A stretch of 64,000 nt of DNA from Geodermatophilus sp. DSM 44513 (GCF_032460525.1 NZ_CP135963.1:2480001-2544000), one strand, 5' to 3'. Positions 24,972-34,043 are shown, counted from the stretch's first letter. Made by a program: numbers and translations. The notes: generated by a model from the letters alone, not told the origin.

Positions 24972-26023
24972 GGGACGAGCTCGCGGGCCGCGGCCAGCAC
25001 GTCGGCCGGGCGCACCGAGTCCGCGCAGCGGAAGTCGATGGGGCAGACCAGGTGCGGGCACGGGGCACAGGGCACGTCGGCAGCGAGCGCCCGGTGCCGC
25101 GGCCCGCCGTGCGCCCAGCGGACCGGCTCGCCGGGCAGGAACACCGTGACGCTGCGCGCGCCGACCGCGGCGGCCAGGTGCGCCGACCCGGTGTCGTTGC
25201 CGACCAGCACCGCCGCGTCGCGCAGCAGCGCGGCCAGCCCGCCCAGGCCGGTGGCACCGGTGAGGTCGACGGCCGGGGCCTGCATGGCGGCCACCACGGC
25301 GGCGGCGACGTCCCGCTCGCCGGGGACGCCGGTGACCACGACGGCCAGCCCGTCGGCGGCCAGCGCGTCGCCGACGGCGGCGTACCGCTCGGCGGGCCAG
25401 CGCCGGGTGGCCGCCGAGGCGCCCGGGTGCAGGACGGCGTACCGGCCGGGCACCAGGCCGTGCCGGGCCAGCAGCGCGGCCTGGGCGGCCTCGTCGTCGG
25501 CGCCGACCGGGAAGTGCATCGGCGGGGGGTCGCCCTCCGGCAGGCCGAGGTGGGTGAGCAGCGCCAGGTGCCGCTGCGCCTCGTGCAGGTGCAGCGGGTA
25601 GCGCAGGTGCAGGTGCTCGGCTCCCGCCGGTGGCTCCCAGCCGGTCGGGGCGAACCCGCCGACCAGCCGGGCCCCGAGCGCCGCGGTCACCCGGTTGGCC
25701 ACCGGCCGGTCGCCGTAGACCTGCAGCGCCAGGTCGAACCGACGCTCGACGGCCGCGGCCACGAACGGTGCCCACCCGGCGGGGTCCGGCGTCCGCTCGG
25801 GGATGCCCTCGGCGCCGGGGAAGGGCAGCAGCTCGTCGACCCCGCCCAGCCGGTCCACGACCGGCGCCATCTCGCCGTAGGTGACCAGCGTGACGTGCAG
25901 GTCGGGGCGGGCGGCGCGCAGCCGGCGCAGCGCGGGACCGGAGCACAGCAGGTCACCGAGGCCCACGCGCAGCCGGACGAGCGCCACCCGGCGCACGGAG
26001 GGGTCCAGGAGGGGGCCGGTCAC
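24968..26023 (-). CDS. Glycosyltransferase family 9 (heptosyltransferase-like)
   Basis: 351 residues. Typical GT9 parts are VALVRLRVGLGDLLCSGPALRRL near the N-terminus (split motif), AVLHPGASAATRRWPAERYAAV, and VGNDTGSAHLAAAVGARSVTVF, the ADP-heptose:LPS transferase signature region. Two Cys pairs occur in CAPCPHLVCPIDFRC near the end. A GTG at 26023 with GGAAGGGGG upstream was chosen; an upstream GTG at 26068 is in frame. Gram-positive members act on cell-surface glycans other than LPS. Divergent from the GT4 gene at 26114 across a short spacer. Confidence 0.85.
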   Translation of the reverse strand: MTGPLLDPSVRRVALVRLRVGLGDLLCSGPALRRLRAARPDLHVTLVTYGEMAPVVDRLGGVDELLPFPGAEGIPERTPDPAGWAPFVAAAVERRFDLALQVYGDRPVANRVTAALGARLVGGFAPTGWEPPAGAEHLHLRYPLHLHEAQRHLALLTHLGLPEGDPPPMHFPVGADDEAAQAALLARHGLVPGRYAVLHPGASAATRRWPAERYAAVGDALAADGLAVVVTGVPGERDVAAAVVAAMQAPAVDLTGATGLGGLAALLRDAAVLVGNDTGSAHLAAAVGARSVTVFLPGEPVRWAHGGPRHRALAADVPCAPCPHLVCPIDFRCADSVRPADVLAAARELVP

Positions 26024-26113
26024 CCGCGCCCCCTTCCCGGGCGCGGACCGTCCGTAACTCTGTTTCACTGCGGTCCGCCCAGGTCGTTCGAGTCACTCCA
26101 CCCGGAGGTCCGC

Positions 26114-27313
26114 GTGCCCGTCCACGTGCTGCGGCTGTGCAGCGTCTTCGAGCCGGCCCCGACCGGCTCGGGCGTCGACGGGCGGACCGCGCGCTACGAC
26201 CCGATCGGCGGGATGCAGAACCACACCGCCACGCTGACCCGCTGCCTGGACGACCAGGGGCTGGCGCAGACGGTGGTCACCTCCCGGCTGGCCGGCCGGC
26301 GTGGCAGGACGCCGCTGGGCGGGGCGGCCGTCGTGCACCGCACCGGGCTCCCGGTCCCGGCGCTGCGCCAGCTGTGGGCCCTGGACGCGCTGCGCGTCGT
26401 CCTGCGGCGACGGGTCCGGCCGGTCGACGTGGTGCACGCCCACCAGGGCGAGGACGTCGCGACCCTGCTGCTCGCCCGGCTGGCCGCCCGGCGGCACGGC
26501 TGCCCCCTGGTGGTGACCGTGCACTGCAGCGTCGGGCACACGCTGCGCGGGCGGGGCGTGCGCACCCGGCTGCTGCGGGCACTGGGCGGGGCCGTCGAGC
26601 GCTCGGCGCTGCGCGCGGCCGACGCGGTCGTCGTGCTCACCGCCCGGACGGCGGCGGCGCTGCGCGGGGACGGCGTCCCGGCGGCGCGGGTCGCCACCAT
26701 CCCGTCGGGGTTCGACCCGGCGCTGTTCGCCGCCGCCGGGCACGCCGACGTCCTGCCCGGTGCCGGCCGGCCGCGGATCGGCTACGTCGGCCGGCTGGCC
26801 CCGCAGAAGCGGGCCGACCGGCTGGTCGAGGCGTTCGGGCGGATGCGCGAGCCGGCGACCCTCGTCGTGGTCGGCGACGGGCCGGACCGCGCGCGGGTGC
26901 ACGCGCTGGCCGCCGGGCTGCCGCGGGTGCACCTCACCGGCTTCGTCGAGCACACCGCCGTCCCGGCCGTGCTGGCGGCGCTGGACGTGCTGGTGCTGCC
27001 CTCGGACTACGAGGAGATGGGCTCGGTGCTCACCGAGGCGCTGGCCTCGGGCCTGCCGGTGGTGGCCAGCGACGTCGGCGGCATCCCCGAGGTGGTGCGC
27101 GACGGGGAGACCGGCCTGCTCGTGCCGCCCGGGGACGTCGCCGCGCTGGCCGCCGCGCTGGACCGGCTGGCCGCCGACCCCGTCCTGCGCGCCCGGCTGG
27201 CGGCCGGTGCGCGGGCCCGCGCCGCCGACTACGCCTGGCCGGCGCTGGCCGCCCGGGTGGCCGCCGTCTACGCGCGGGTGCGGGGGGAGGCGCCGGTCGA
27301 GGTGGCCGCGTGA
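26114..27313 (+). CDS. Glycosyltransferase family 4 (GT-B)
   Basis: 399 residues. The N-terminal acceptor lobe has GGMQNHTATLTRCLDDQG and VDVVHAHQGEDVATLLLA. The donor lobe has IPSGFDPALF, IGYVGRLAPQKRADRLVEAF and the E-x7-E motif SDYEEMGSVLTEALASGLP. It resembles the glycogen/mannosyl-transferase-like GT4 branch that uses nucleoside diphosphate sugars. GTG at 26114 follows GGAGG with a 5-base spacer. The GT2 fusion gene begins inside its stop (GTGA), so both are co-translated. Glycan product unknown; the four-gene cluster points to a surface polysaccharide or glycolipid. Confidence 0.9.
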   Translation: MPVHVLRLCSVFEPAPTGSGVDGRTARYDPIGGMQNHTATLTRCLDDQGLAQTVVTSRLAGRRGRTPLGGAAVVHRTGLPVPALRQLWALDALRVVLRRRVRPVDVVHAHQGEDVATLLLARLAARRHGCPLVVTVHCSVGHTLRGRGVRTRLLRALGGAVERSALRAADAVVVLTARTAAALRGDGVPAARVATIPSGFDPALFAAAGHADVLPGAGRPRIGYVGRLAPQKRADRLVEAFGRMREPATLVVVGDGPDRARVHALAAGLPRVHLTGFVEHTAVPAVLAALDVLVLPSDYEEMGSVLTEALASGLPVVASDVGGIPEVVRDGETGLLVPPGDVAALAAALDRLAADPVLRARLAAGARARAADYAWPALAARVAAVYARVRGEAPVEVAA

Positions 27314-29109
27314 GCGCCGCCGTCGGCGTGCTGCTGCCGGTGCACGACCAGGCCGCCTTCCTGCCCCGCGCGCTGGAGTCGCTGCTCGCCCAGACCTGGG
27401 GCGACTGGACGGCGCTGGTGCTCGACGACGGCTCGCCGGACCCGTCGGCGGTCGCCGCGGTGCTCGCCGCGCTGCCCGACCCGCGGGTGCGGCCGGTGCG
27501 CTGGGCGGACAACCGCGGCCTGGGCGCGACCCTCAACACCGGCCTGGACGCGCTGGGCACCCCGCTGGTCGCCTACCTCCCCGCCGACGACGTGTGGTCG
27601 CCAGACCACCTCGCCGCGCTGCTCGGCTGCCTGGTCGACCCGGCCGTCGTCCTGGCCCGGTCGGGGCTGGCGGAGCCGTCGGACACCGGCTACGCGCAGC
27701 TGGTGCAGGTCGCCCACCGGGTCACCGCCGAGCGGTGGACCGAGCGGGCGGAGCTGGAGACCGACGACCTCGGCCGGCTGATGTGGGACCGGCTGGGCGG
27801 GCGGACGGCGGACACCGGCCGGGTCACCTGCACCTGGACCCGGCACCCGGCGCAGCGCTCGGCGGCGCTGCGCGAGTCGCGGGACGGCGGGCTGAACGTC
27901 TTCCGCAGCCGCTACCGGGTGCGCGAGCCGCTGCGCTTCGCCTCCTCCGACGGCGGGGACGTCGACGAGGTGGCCCGCTACGCCCGGTTCCGGTCGCGGG
28001 CGTACCCGCCGTCGCCGGACGGGCTGCGGGTGCTCGTGGTCGGCGAGCTGGCGTTCAACCCCGAGCGGGTGCTGGCGCTGGCCGAGCGCGGGCACCGGCT
28101 CACCGGCCTGTGGACGACCGACGGGCTGGGCGACGCCACCGTCGGGCCGCTGCCGTTCGGCCACGTGCCGGACCTGCCCGGCGACGACTGGCGCGCCGGC
28201 GTCCGGGAGCTGGCGCCGGACGTGATATGGGCGCAGCTGAACTGGCGCGCGGTCCCGCTGGCGCACGCGGTGCGGTCGGCGTTCCCGGAGCTGCCGTTCG
28301 TGTGGACGTTCAAGGAGGCCCCGCAGCGCAGCGTCGTCCGCGGTGAGTGGCCGCTGCTGGCCGACCTGGTGACCCGGGCATCGGCGTCCCTGTTCGCCAC
28401 CGAGGAGGAGCACGACTGGTTCGCCCTCGCGCTGGCCGGCCGGGTCGACCCCGACCGGCTCGGCGTGCTCGACGGCGACCTGCCCAAGCGCGACTGGCTG
28501 GACGCGCCGCTGTCGGCGAAGCTGTCCGACCGCGACGGGCAGCCGCACACCGTCGTCGCCGGCCGGCCCGCCGGGCTGGACCTGGACCTCGTGCTGGCGC
28601 TGGCCCGCCGCGGAGTGCACGTGCACCTGCACGGGCAGAAGCGGGCGCCCGGGCCGACGGGGTCCTGGACCGGCTGGCTGGACGCCGCGCTGGCCGCCGC
28701 GCCGGGGTTCGTGCACGTGCACCCCGCGGTGGGTCCGGAGGAGTGGGTGGGGGTGCTGTCGCGCTACGACGCCGGCTGGCTGCACCGCTTCGACAGCGCC
28801 AACGGTGGCGACCTGCGGCGGGCGACGTGGGACGACCTCAACTCCCCCGCGCGGCTGCCGGTGTACCTGGCCGCCGGGCTGCCGGTGCTGCAGCAGGCCA
28901 ACCCCGGGTCGCTGGTGTCGGTGGAGCGGGTGCTGCGCCGCGACGGCACCGGCCTGCTCTACCGGTCGGCGGAGGACGTCCCCGAGGTGTTGGCCGGGGA
29001 GCTGGCGTCACGGCGGGGCGCCGCGGCGGCGCTGGCCGTCCGGGAGCAGCACACCTTCGACGCGCACGCCGACCGCCTGGTCGAGCTGTTCCACGCGGTC
29101 GCCCGCTGA
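27310..29109 (+). CDS. Two-domain glycosyltransferase: GT2 (GT-A) fused to a GT-B-like domain
   Basis: 599 residues. Residues 1-about 125 are a GT2 domain with LLPVHDQAAFLPRALESLLAQTW, the first Asp pair at 39-40 (VLDDGSPD) and DXD-type Asp93-Asp94 (PADDVWSP). The GT2 part is short on its C-side. From about 240 a second, GT-B-like region follows: LRVLVVGELAFNPERVLALAERGH, then VDAGWLHR-like and LPVYLAAGLPVLQQANPGS, ending in LLYRSAEDVPEVLAGEL. The second part resembles a donor lobe of GT4-type enzymes without a clear E-x7-E. It may build a disaccharide or use the second domain for acceptor binding. The GTGA overlap couples it to the GT4 gene. Confidence 0.8.
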   Translation: MSAAVGVLLPVHDQAAFLPRALESLLAQTWGDWTALVLDDGSPDPSAVAAVLAALPDPRVRPVRWADNRGLGATLNTGLDALGTPLVAYLPADDVWSPDHLAALLGCLVDPAVVLARSGLAEPSDTGYAQLVQVAHRVTAERWTERAELETDDLGRLMWDRLGGRTADTGRVTCTWTRHPAQRSAALRESRDGGLNVFRSRYRVREPLRFASSDGGDVDEVARYARFRSRAYPPSPDGLRVLVVGELAFNPERVLALAERGHRLTGLWTTDGLGDATVGPLPFGHVPDLPGDDWRAGVRELAPDVIWAQLNWRAVPLAHAVRSAFPELPFVWTFKEAPQRSVVRGEWPLLADLVTRASASLFATEEEHDWFALALAGRVDPDRLGVLDGDLPKRDWLDAPLSAKLSDRDGQPHTVVAGRPAGLDLDLVLALARRGVHVHLHGQKRAPGPTGSWTGWLDAALAAAPGFVHVHPAVGPEEWVGVLSRYDAGWLHRFDSANGGDLRRATWDDLNSPARLPVYLAAGLPVLQQANPGSLVSVERVLRRDGTGLLYRSAEDVPEVLAGELASRRGAAAALAVREQHTFDAHADRLVELFHAVAR

Positions 29110-29114
29110 GGCGG

Positions 29115-29636
29115 CTACTCCCCCGTGGCCCCGTCGATGGCCTCGCGGAGCAGGTCGGCGTGGCCGTTGTGCCGGGCGTACTCCTCGACCAGGTGCAGCA
29201 GGATCCAGCGCAGCGAGCACTCGTCGTCCCGGCGCCACGGCCGGTCCACCGTGTCCGGCGGGAGCCGGGCGACGACGGTGCCGACCGCGTCCGCCACCGC
29301 TCGCCAGGTCGCCCACGCCGCGTCGACGTCGTCCTGCGTGACGGTGGCCGGGTCGACGCGGAACTGTTCGTCGCGGTCCCGGACCACGTCGGGCCAGCTG
29401 TCGTACGGCAGCCCGCCGAAGCCGACCAGCCAGCCGGTCTCCACCGCGGCGAGGTGGCGGACCACGCCCAGCAGGGTCAGGTCGGAGGTCGGGACGGCGC
29501 GGGTGGCCAGCTGTTGCGGCGTGAGCCCCGCGCACTTCCAGGCCAGCGTCTGCCGCTGGTACTCCAGGAAGCCGGTGAGCAGCGTGCCCTCGTCCCCGGT
29601 CAGCGGGGCCTGGGTGCGGGTGTCCTCGGGCGTCAC
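29115..29636 (-). CDS. DinB family protein (DUF664-type)
   Basis: 173 residues of a four-helix DinB-like bundle. Family blocks include TGFLEYQRQTLAWKCAGLT, LTLLGVVRHLAAVETGWL (with the first metal His) and SLRWILLHLVEEYARHNGHADLLRE (with the HNGH metal motif). Such proteins include mycothiol-dependent enzymes (maleylpyruvate isomerase, S-transferases) in actinobacteria. GTG at 29636 has GAGGAGG upstream at 6 bases. It converges with the glycosyltransferase fusion with only 5 bases between the stop codons. Exact activity not predictable. Confidence 0.88.
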   Translation of the reverse strand: MTPEDTRTQAPLTGDEGTLLTGFLEYQRQTLAWKCAGLTPQQLATRAVPTSDLTLLGVVRHLAAVETGWLVGFGGLPYDSWPDVVRDRDEQFRVDPATVTQDDVDAAWATWRAVADAVGTVVARLPPDTVDRPWRRDDECSLRWILLHLVEEYARHNGHADLLREAIDGATGE

Positions 29637-29711
29637 CGTCCACCTCCTCGTCCGGTGCTGCCCTGGCGGAGTCTGTCGCACCGGGCGCCGGCCGCCCTGC
29701 GACGGGCGGGG

Positions 29712-30242
29712 TCAGGCGGCGCGCAGGTGCTGCCACGCGCGGCGGGCCTCCGGCAGCGCGAGCGCGAGGGAGGCGACGGACGCCGCGGTCGCGCCCTGGC
29801 ACCACGCGCACAGCGCCCGGTTGTCCCGCCACTCCTCGCGGGCCAGCGCCAGGTCGGTGACCACGTCGGCGGCGACCTTGGCGGTCATCAGCAGGGGCAG
29901 CACCGGCCGGTGGCGGGCGCGGTCCTGCCCGCCGGCGCCGGCCAGCCAGGCGGTGACCGCGTAGGTGAGCACCATGATCAGCCCGTCCGGGCTGGCGGCG
30001 CGCCGGTAGGCGTAGTCGGAGGCGTCCACGCGGTCGCTGTCGAACGGGCCGACCGGTGGGTCGGGCAGGTGCCGCAGGATCCCGGTCTGGTAGGCCCCGA
30101 CGACCTGGCCGATGCCCGCACCGAGCAGCGACAGGCCCACGATCCAGCGGCGCCGCCGCAGGACGGGGTCCGAGGCGGTGCGCAGGTAGCGGGACAGCTG
30201 CGACGGGCTGGGGCTCGCGCCCCCGTAGCGCGGGTCGGTCAC
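29712..30242 (-). CDS. VKOR-like four-helix membrane protein
   Basis: 176 residues with four hydrophobic segments (about 33-52, 86-104, 113-134, 144-164). The last begins with Cys145-Ala-Trp-Cys148 followed by a small-residue helix, which resembles the CxxC helix of bacterial vitamin K epoxide reductases. The loop cysteines of classic VKOR are absent, and the first half is only loosely similar. If the assignment holds, it would exchange disulfides with a quinone at the membrane. GTG at 30242 has GAGGAGA upstream. The His/Pro-rich membrane protein gene lies 93 bases upstream on the same strand. Confidence 0.55.
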   Translation of the reverse strand: MTDPRYGGASPSPSQLSRYLRTASDPVLRRRRWIVGLSLLGAGIGQVVGAYQTGILRHLPDPPVGPFDSDRVDASDYAYRRAASPDGLIMVLTYAVTAWLAGAGGQDRARHRPVLPLLMTAKVAADVVTDLALAREEWRDNRALCAWCQGATAASVASLALALPEARRAWQHLRAA

Positions 30243-30335
30243 GGGCCTCTCCTCGGGACGTCGGTGCGCAGGCTGTGCCCGCGCACGACCGGCCCGAACC
30301 CGGCGACCCGGCGGCACCGGGACGCCGGCCCGGGG

Positions 30336-30728
30336 TCAGGGCGTGGACCGCTCGTCGTCGCGCGTCGTCGTGTGCCGCCGCCACCGGGTCGGGCGGGGCA
30401 GGCGGAGGCCCGGCAGGTGGGGGTGCGGCAGGTGGAGGTCCGGCAGGCGGGGGTGCGGCCGGTGCAGCGCCGCCCACGTGTGGGCGACCCGCTCGGCGAC
30501 CCACGGCGGCAGGTGCACGTGCGGCAGGTGGGCGGGGTGCGGGTGCGGCACCCGCTGGGCGACCAGTGCCGCCGCCCGCGCCCGCAGCCCCGCCTGCTCG
30601 TGCTCCCGGACCGCGGCCCGGGCGGCCCGGTGGTCGCGCTCCCACCGGGCGGTGCTGCTGCGCGCCAGCCCGATGACCACGCCGGTCACGAGCGCGAAGC
30701 CGAGGACGCTGACGATCGCCCACCCCAT
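30336..30728 (-). CDS. Single-helix membrane protein with His/Pro-rich repeat tail
   Basis: 130 residues. One N-terminal membrane helix (WAIVSVLGFALVTGVVIGLA) is followed by a charged Ala/Arg helix (30-60) and a tail built of His, Pro and Leu. The tail contains HPHPAHLPHVHLPPW and then pentapeptides of the form [HR]LPx[LP] (RLPDL, HLPHP, HLPGL, RLPRP). With about 15 His residues the tail could bind divalent metals. The ATG at 30728 is internal to a longer open frame that is implausible upstream. No family recognised. Position next to a VKOR-like gene is noted without a known link. Confidence 0.6.
   Translation of the reverse strand: MGWAIVSVLGFALVTGVVIGLARSSTARWERDHRAARAAVREHEQAGLRARAAALVAQRVPHPHPAHLPHVHLPPWVAERVAHTWAALHRPHPRLPDLHLPHPHLPGLRLPRPTRWRRHTTTRDDERSTP
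30400..30459. repeat. 15-base tandem repeat, four units
   Basis: Four imperfect 15-base units (consensus AGGyGGrGGyCCGGC/AGGyGGGGGTGCGGC alternating) lie in the 3' part of the His/Pro-rich membrane protein gene and encode its pentapeptide repeats in frame. Confidence 0.7.
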
Positions 30729-30841
30729 GACGACCCACTCCCGTGCCGCCGCGGCAGCCCGGTCCACCCGGCGTCCATGGCGGTGTGACCAGGGTCCGCC
30801 ACCGTGGGTCACGGGGCAAGGCCCCGACGGAGGAGCCGGGG

Positions 30842-31948
30842 TCAGAAGCGCAGCACGGCCTGCAGCGGCGGGGCGGCCAGCCGGCGGCCGGCGAGGTCGG
30901 CCAGCAGCCGCGGCCCGTCGTCGAACGGCAGGACGTCGGTGACCACGTGCCGGCGGATCTCCGCCCCCCGCGCCCGCAGCAGGTCGAGGGTGACCTGCGC
31001 CAGCGCCGTCCGCGGCCAGCTGCCGGCCATGCCGCGGGGCACCCGGCTGATCTGGGCGCAGACCACCGCCAGGCCGTTGTGGTGGAACTCCTCGCCGAGC
31101 CGCACCGCCTCGGCACCGGCCTGGTAGAAGCCCAGGTCGACGACGGTGCCCTGCGGGCGCAGCGCCTTGAGCGCGGTGGCCAGCGCGGTGTCGTGCCCCC
31201 GGCACTGCAGGACGACGTCGGCGCCGGCGTCCCCCGGCCCGTGCCGCCACCGCTCCTTGACCGCGCGCCAGGCCGTGCCGTCGTCCCGGAGGGTGGCCAG
31301 GCCCAGCACCTCGGCGACCGCGCGGCGCTCGGCTGAGGGCTCGGCGACGACGACGTCCGCGGCACCGTGCTGCACGGCCAGCAGCGCGGTCAGCAGCCCG
31401 ACGACCCCGGCGCCGGTGACCAGCACGTGCCGGTCGCGCACCCCGGCGTCGACACCGGCCGCAGGGCCGGCGGCGGAGGCCGCCGCGTGCAGCAGGCCGT
31501 TCACGCAGATCGGCCCCATCTGGGCCAGGTAGACCCCGAGCAGCGGGTCGAGGTCGTCGGGCACCCCGATCACCGGCCGGGCCGAGGGGTCGGCGCAGGT
31601 GCCGGTGCGGTGCCCGTAGGCCATGGCCACCAGCGCGCCCTCGGCGAGGGAGGCGGTGCGGCTCTCGGTGACCCGGCCGACCTCCATGTAGCCCAGCCCG
31701 GTCACCGGGTAGGCGGCGGGCGGCCCGGCGTCGTCGAAGGAGCGCAGCTCGGGGTCCCAGTGCAGCACGTGGTGCGGGTCGGTGCCGCGGACGATCGCCA
31801 CCTCGGTACCGGCGCTGACCCCGCTCCACTCCGTCTGCACCCAGGCCTGGCCGGGGCCGGGCTCGGGCTCCTCGGCGTCCAGGACGGCGGGCTCCCCCGG
31901 CGCGAGCACCCCGATCGTGCGGACGGTGCGGCTGCTCCTCGTCGGCAT
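30842..31948 (-). CDS. Medium-chain dehydrogenase/reductase, zinc-site-lacking (BchC-like)
   Basis: 368 residues. The N-terminal half shows WSGVSAGTEVAIVRGTD and YPVTGLGYMEVGRV, where normal zinc Cys/His positions are replaced by Ser/Tyr-type residues. The nucleotide-binding fold is VTGAGVVGLLTALLAVQHGA. The group contains bacteriochlorophyllide dehydrogenase-like and threonine-dehydrogenase-like oxidoreductases annotated as zinc-binding only by homology. Divergent from the zinc alcohol dehydrogenase at 32066; the spacer is 117 bases. No ribosome site is obvious at the ATG. The substrate could be a sugar or lipid alcohol; this is a guess from the fold. Confidence 0.82.
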   Translation of the reverse strand: MPTRSSRTVRTIGVLAPGEPAVLDAEEPEPGPGQAWVQTEWSGVSAGTEVAIVRGTDPHHVLHWDPELRSFDDAGPPAAYPVTGLGYMEVGRVTESRTASLAEGALVAMAYGHRTGTCADPSARPVIGVPDDLDPLLGVYLAQMGPICVNGLLHAAASAAGPAAGVDAGVRDRHVLVTGAGVVGLLTALLAVQHGAADVVVAEPSAERRAVAEVLGLATLRDDGTAWRAVKERWRHGPGDAGADVVLQCRGHDTALATALKALRPQGTVVDLGFYQAGAEAVRLGEEFHHNGLAVVCAQISRVPRGMAGSWPRTALAQVTLDLLRARGAEIRRHVVTDVLPFDDGPRLLADLAGRRLAAPPLQAVLRF

Positions 31949-32065
31949 GCCGGGCCGGTGCCCGGGACGGTCGCCGCACAACCGCTCGGTGGGCACCGGC
32001 CGGTGGATGGGACGTCCGCCACCGGGTAGGGCACGACCTCCTGACCCCGTGCGAGGAGGCATCCC

Positions 32066-33277
32066 GTGAAGGCAGTCGTGTGGCACGGCGTCGGCGACAT
32101 CCGGCTCGACGACGTCCCCGACCCGACCATCCAGGACCCGACCGACGCGATCGTGGAGATCACCGCGAGCGCCATCTGCGGCACCGACCTGCACTTCGTG
32201 CGCGGCACGATGGCCGGCATGGTCGAGGGCACCGTCCTCGGCCACGAGGCCGTCGGCGTCGTCCGCGAGACCGGCCCCGGGGTGCGGAACCTGCGCCCCG
32301 GCGACCGGGTCGTCATCCCCTCGACCGTCGGCTGCGGGTACTGCTCCTACTGCCGGGCCGGCTACTACGCGCAGTGCGACAACGCCAACCCCAACGGCCC
32401 GGCGGCCGGCACCTGCTTCTTCGGCGGCCCGCAGACCACCGGCCCGGTCGACGGCCTGCAGGCCCAGTACGCCCGCATCCCGTACGCCAACGTGGGCCCG
32501 GTGTGGCTGCCCGAGGAGGTCGGCGACGACGCGGCGATCATGCTGTCCGACATCTACCCGACCGCCTGGTTCGGCGCCCGGCTGGCGGAGGTCGGCACCG
32601 GCGACACCGTGCTGGTGCTCGGCGCCGGGCCGGTCGGCCAGTTCGCCGTGACCAGCGCCTTCCAGCAGGGCGCCGGCCGGGTCCTGGTGGTCGACGGTGT
32701 CGCCAGCAGGCTGGAGCAGGCCCGCGCCCGGGGAGCGGAGGCCGTCGACTTCACCGCCGAGGACCCGGTCGCCGTCGTCCAGGAGCTCACCGGCGGCACC
32801 GGCGTGGACCGGGTCATCGAGGCCGTGGGCGTCGACGCGCAGCGGCCGCGGAGCGGCCCCGCCGCGGAGGCCGCCGAGCAGCAGGCGGGGCAGTTCGAGG
32901 CCGAGCGCGGGCAGGTCGCCCCCGAGCAGAACCCGCAGGACGGCACCTGGGTGGCCGGCGACGCGCCGAGCCAGGCGCTGCAGTGGGCCGTGGAGACCGT
33001 GGCCAAGGCCGGCACGATCGGCATCATCGGCGTCTACCCGCCGCAGGCGACGAGCTTCCCCATCGGGGCGGCCATGAACAAGAACCTCACCGTGAAGATG
33101 GGCAACTGCAACCACCGCCGCTACGTCCCCGAGCTGCTCACCCTGGTGCGCACCGGCGCGGTCGACCCGTCCACGGTGCTCACCCAGGTCGGCGACCTGC
33201 CCTCGGTGCTGGACGCCTACGAGACGTTCGACCGGCGCGAGTCCGGCTGGACGAAGGTGGTCCTCGACCCGTCCTGA
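32066..33277 (+). CDS. Zinc-dependent alcohol dehydrogenase, glutathione-independent formaldehyde dehydrogenase-like
   Basis: 403 residues. ICGTDLHFVRG and GHEAVGVV carry catalytic zinc ligands. The structural zinc Cys set is in VGCGYCSYCRAGYYAQCD. The coenzyme loop is LGAGPVGQFAVTSAFQQGA. An insertion rich in Gln/Glu/Pro (about 275-310) is typical of the formaldehyde-dismutase/FdhA-like group. Such enzymes keep NAD tightly bound and oxidise or dismutate aldehydes. GTG at 32066 is preceded by GAGGAGG at 6 bases. Downstream rightward genes at 33355, 34044 and 34718 have their own ribosome sites and may share its transcript. Confidence 0.9.
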   Translation: MKAVVWHGVGDIRLDDVPDPTIQDPTDAIVEITASAICGTDLHFVRGTMAGMVEGTVLGHEAVGVVRETGPGVRNLRPGDRVVIPSTVGCGYCSYCRAGYYAQCDNANPNGPAAGTCFFGGPQTTGPVDGLQAQYARIPYANVGPVWLPEEVGDDAAIMLSDIYPTAWFGARLAEVGTGDTVLVLGAGPVGQFAVTSAFQQGAGRVLVVDGVASRLEQARARGAEAVDFTAEDPVAVVQELTGGTGVDRVIEAVGVDAQRPRSGPAAEAAEQQAGQFEAERGQVAPEQNPQDGTWVAGDAPSQALQWAVETVAKAGTIGIIGVYPPQATSFPIGAAMNKNLTVKMGNCNHRRYVPELLTLVRTGAVDPSTVLTQVGDLPSVLDAYETFDRRESGWTKVVLDPS

Positions 33278-33354
33278 CCGCTGCGGCCGCGGCGTGCCAG
33301 GTTCGTGCCCGGGCCTCGACGGGTCGGCCCGGTCCACCGCGCCGAGGAGGGTCC

Positions 33355-34014
33355 GTGTCCGCTCCCCCGCCGTTCGCCGACCGGACCGCGGCCGGCCGGG
33401 CCCTGGCCGCCCGGCTGGCCGGGCACGCCGCGCCGGACCTGCTGGTGCTCGGCCTGCCCCGCGGCGGGGTGGTGGTCGCCGCGGAGGTGGCCCGCGCGCT
33501 GGGTGCCGCGCTGGACCTGGTCGTCGTCCGCAAGGTGGCCGCGCCCGGCCGCCCGGAGCTGGCCATGGGGGCGATCGCCGCCGTGGACGGCGAGGTGGAG
33601 ACCGTGCGCGAGGAGCGCGTGCTCGGCCGGGCCGACGTGGACGGCGCGGCCTTCGACGGCGTCCGGGAGCGCGAGCTCGCCGAGCTGCGCCGCCGGGAGG
33701 CCGCCTACCGGCAGGGCCGCCCGGCGGCGTTCCCGGCCGGGCGGCCGGTCCTGCTGGTGGACGACGGCCTGGCCACCGGCTCGACCATGCGAGCCGCGGT
33801 CGCCGCGGTCCGCCGGCAGGGCCCGGCCCGGGTGACCGTCGCCGCCCCGGTCGGGGCACCGAGCGCCTGCGCCCGGCTCGCCGCCGAGGTGGACGACGTG
33901 GTGTGCCTGTGGACGCCGACGCCGTTCCGCGCCGTCGGCCAGGGGTACGCCGACTTCCGCGCCACCACCGACGACGAGGTCCGCGCGGCGCTGGCCCGCT
34001 CGCCCGGGGGATGA
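33355..34014 (+). CDS. Phosphoribosyltransferase domain protein
   Basis: 219 residues of the type I PRTase fold. The N-terminal hood has LVLGLPRGGVVVAAEVARALGA, and the PRPP loop is LLVDDGLATGSTMRAAVAAVR. An AVGQGYADFRATTDDEV tail is common in actinobacterial stand-alone members, often linked to stress or dienelactone-hydrolase fusions. Base specificity is unknown. GTG at 33355 follows GAGGAGG closely. The dehalogenase gene begins 29 bases after the stop with a strong ribosome site. Confidence 0.88.
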   Translation: MSAPPPFADRTAAGRALAARLAGHAAPDLLVLGLPRGGVVVAAEVARALGAALDLVVVRKVAAPGRPELAMGAIAAVDGEVETVREERVLGRADVDGAAFDGVRERELAELRRREAAYRQGRPAAFPAGRPVLLVDDGLATGSTMRAAVAAVRRQGPARVTVAAPVGAPSACARLAAEVDDVVCLWTPTPFRAVGQGYADFRATTDDEVRAALARSPGG

Positions 34015-34043
34015 TCGCGGCCCGCGCCGACCCAGGAGGACCC

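Noticed and set aside
30400..30459. CRISPR-like array
   Set aside because: Units are 15 bases, contiguous, without spacers and within a coding frame.
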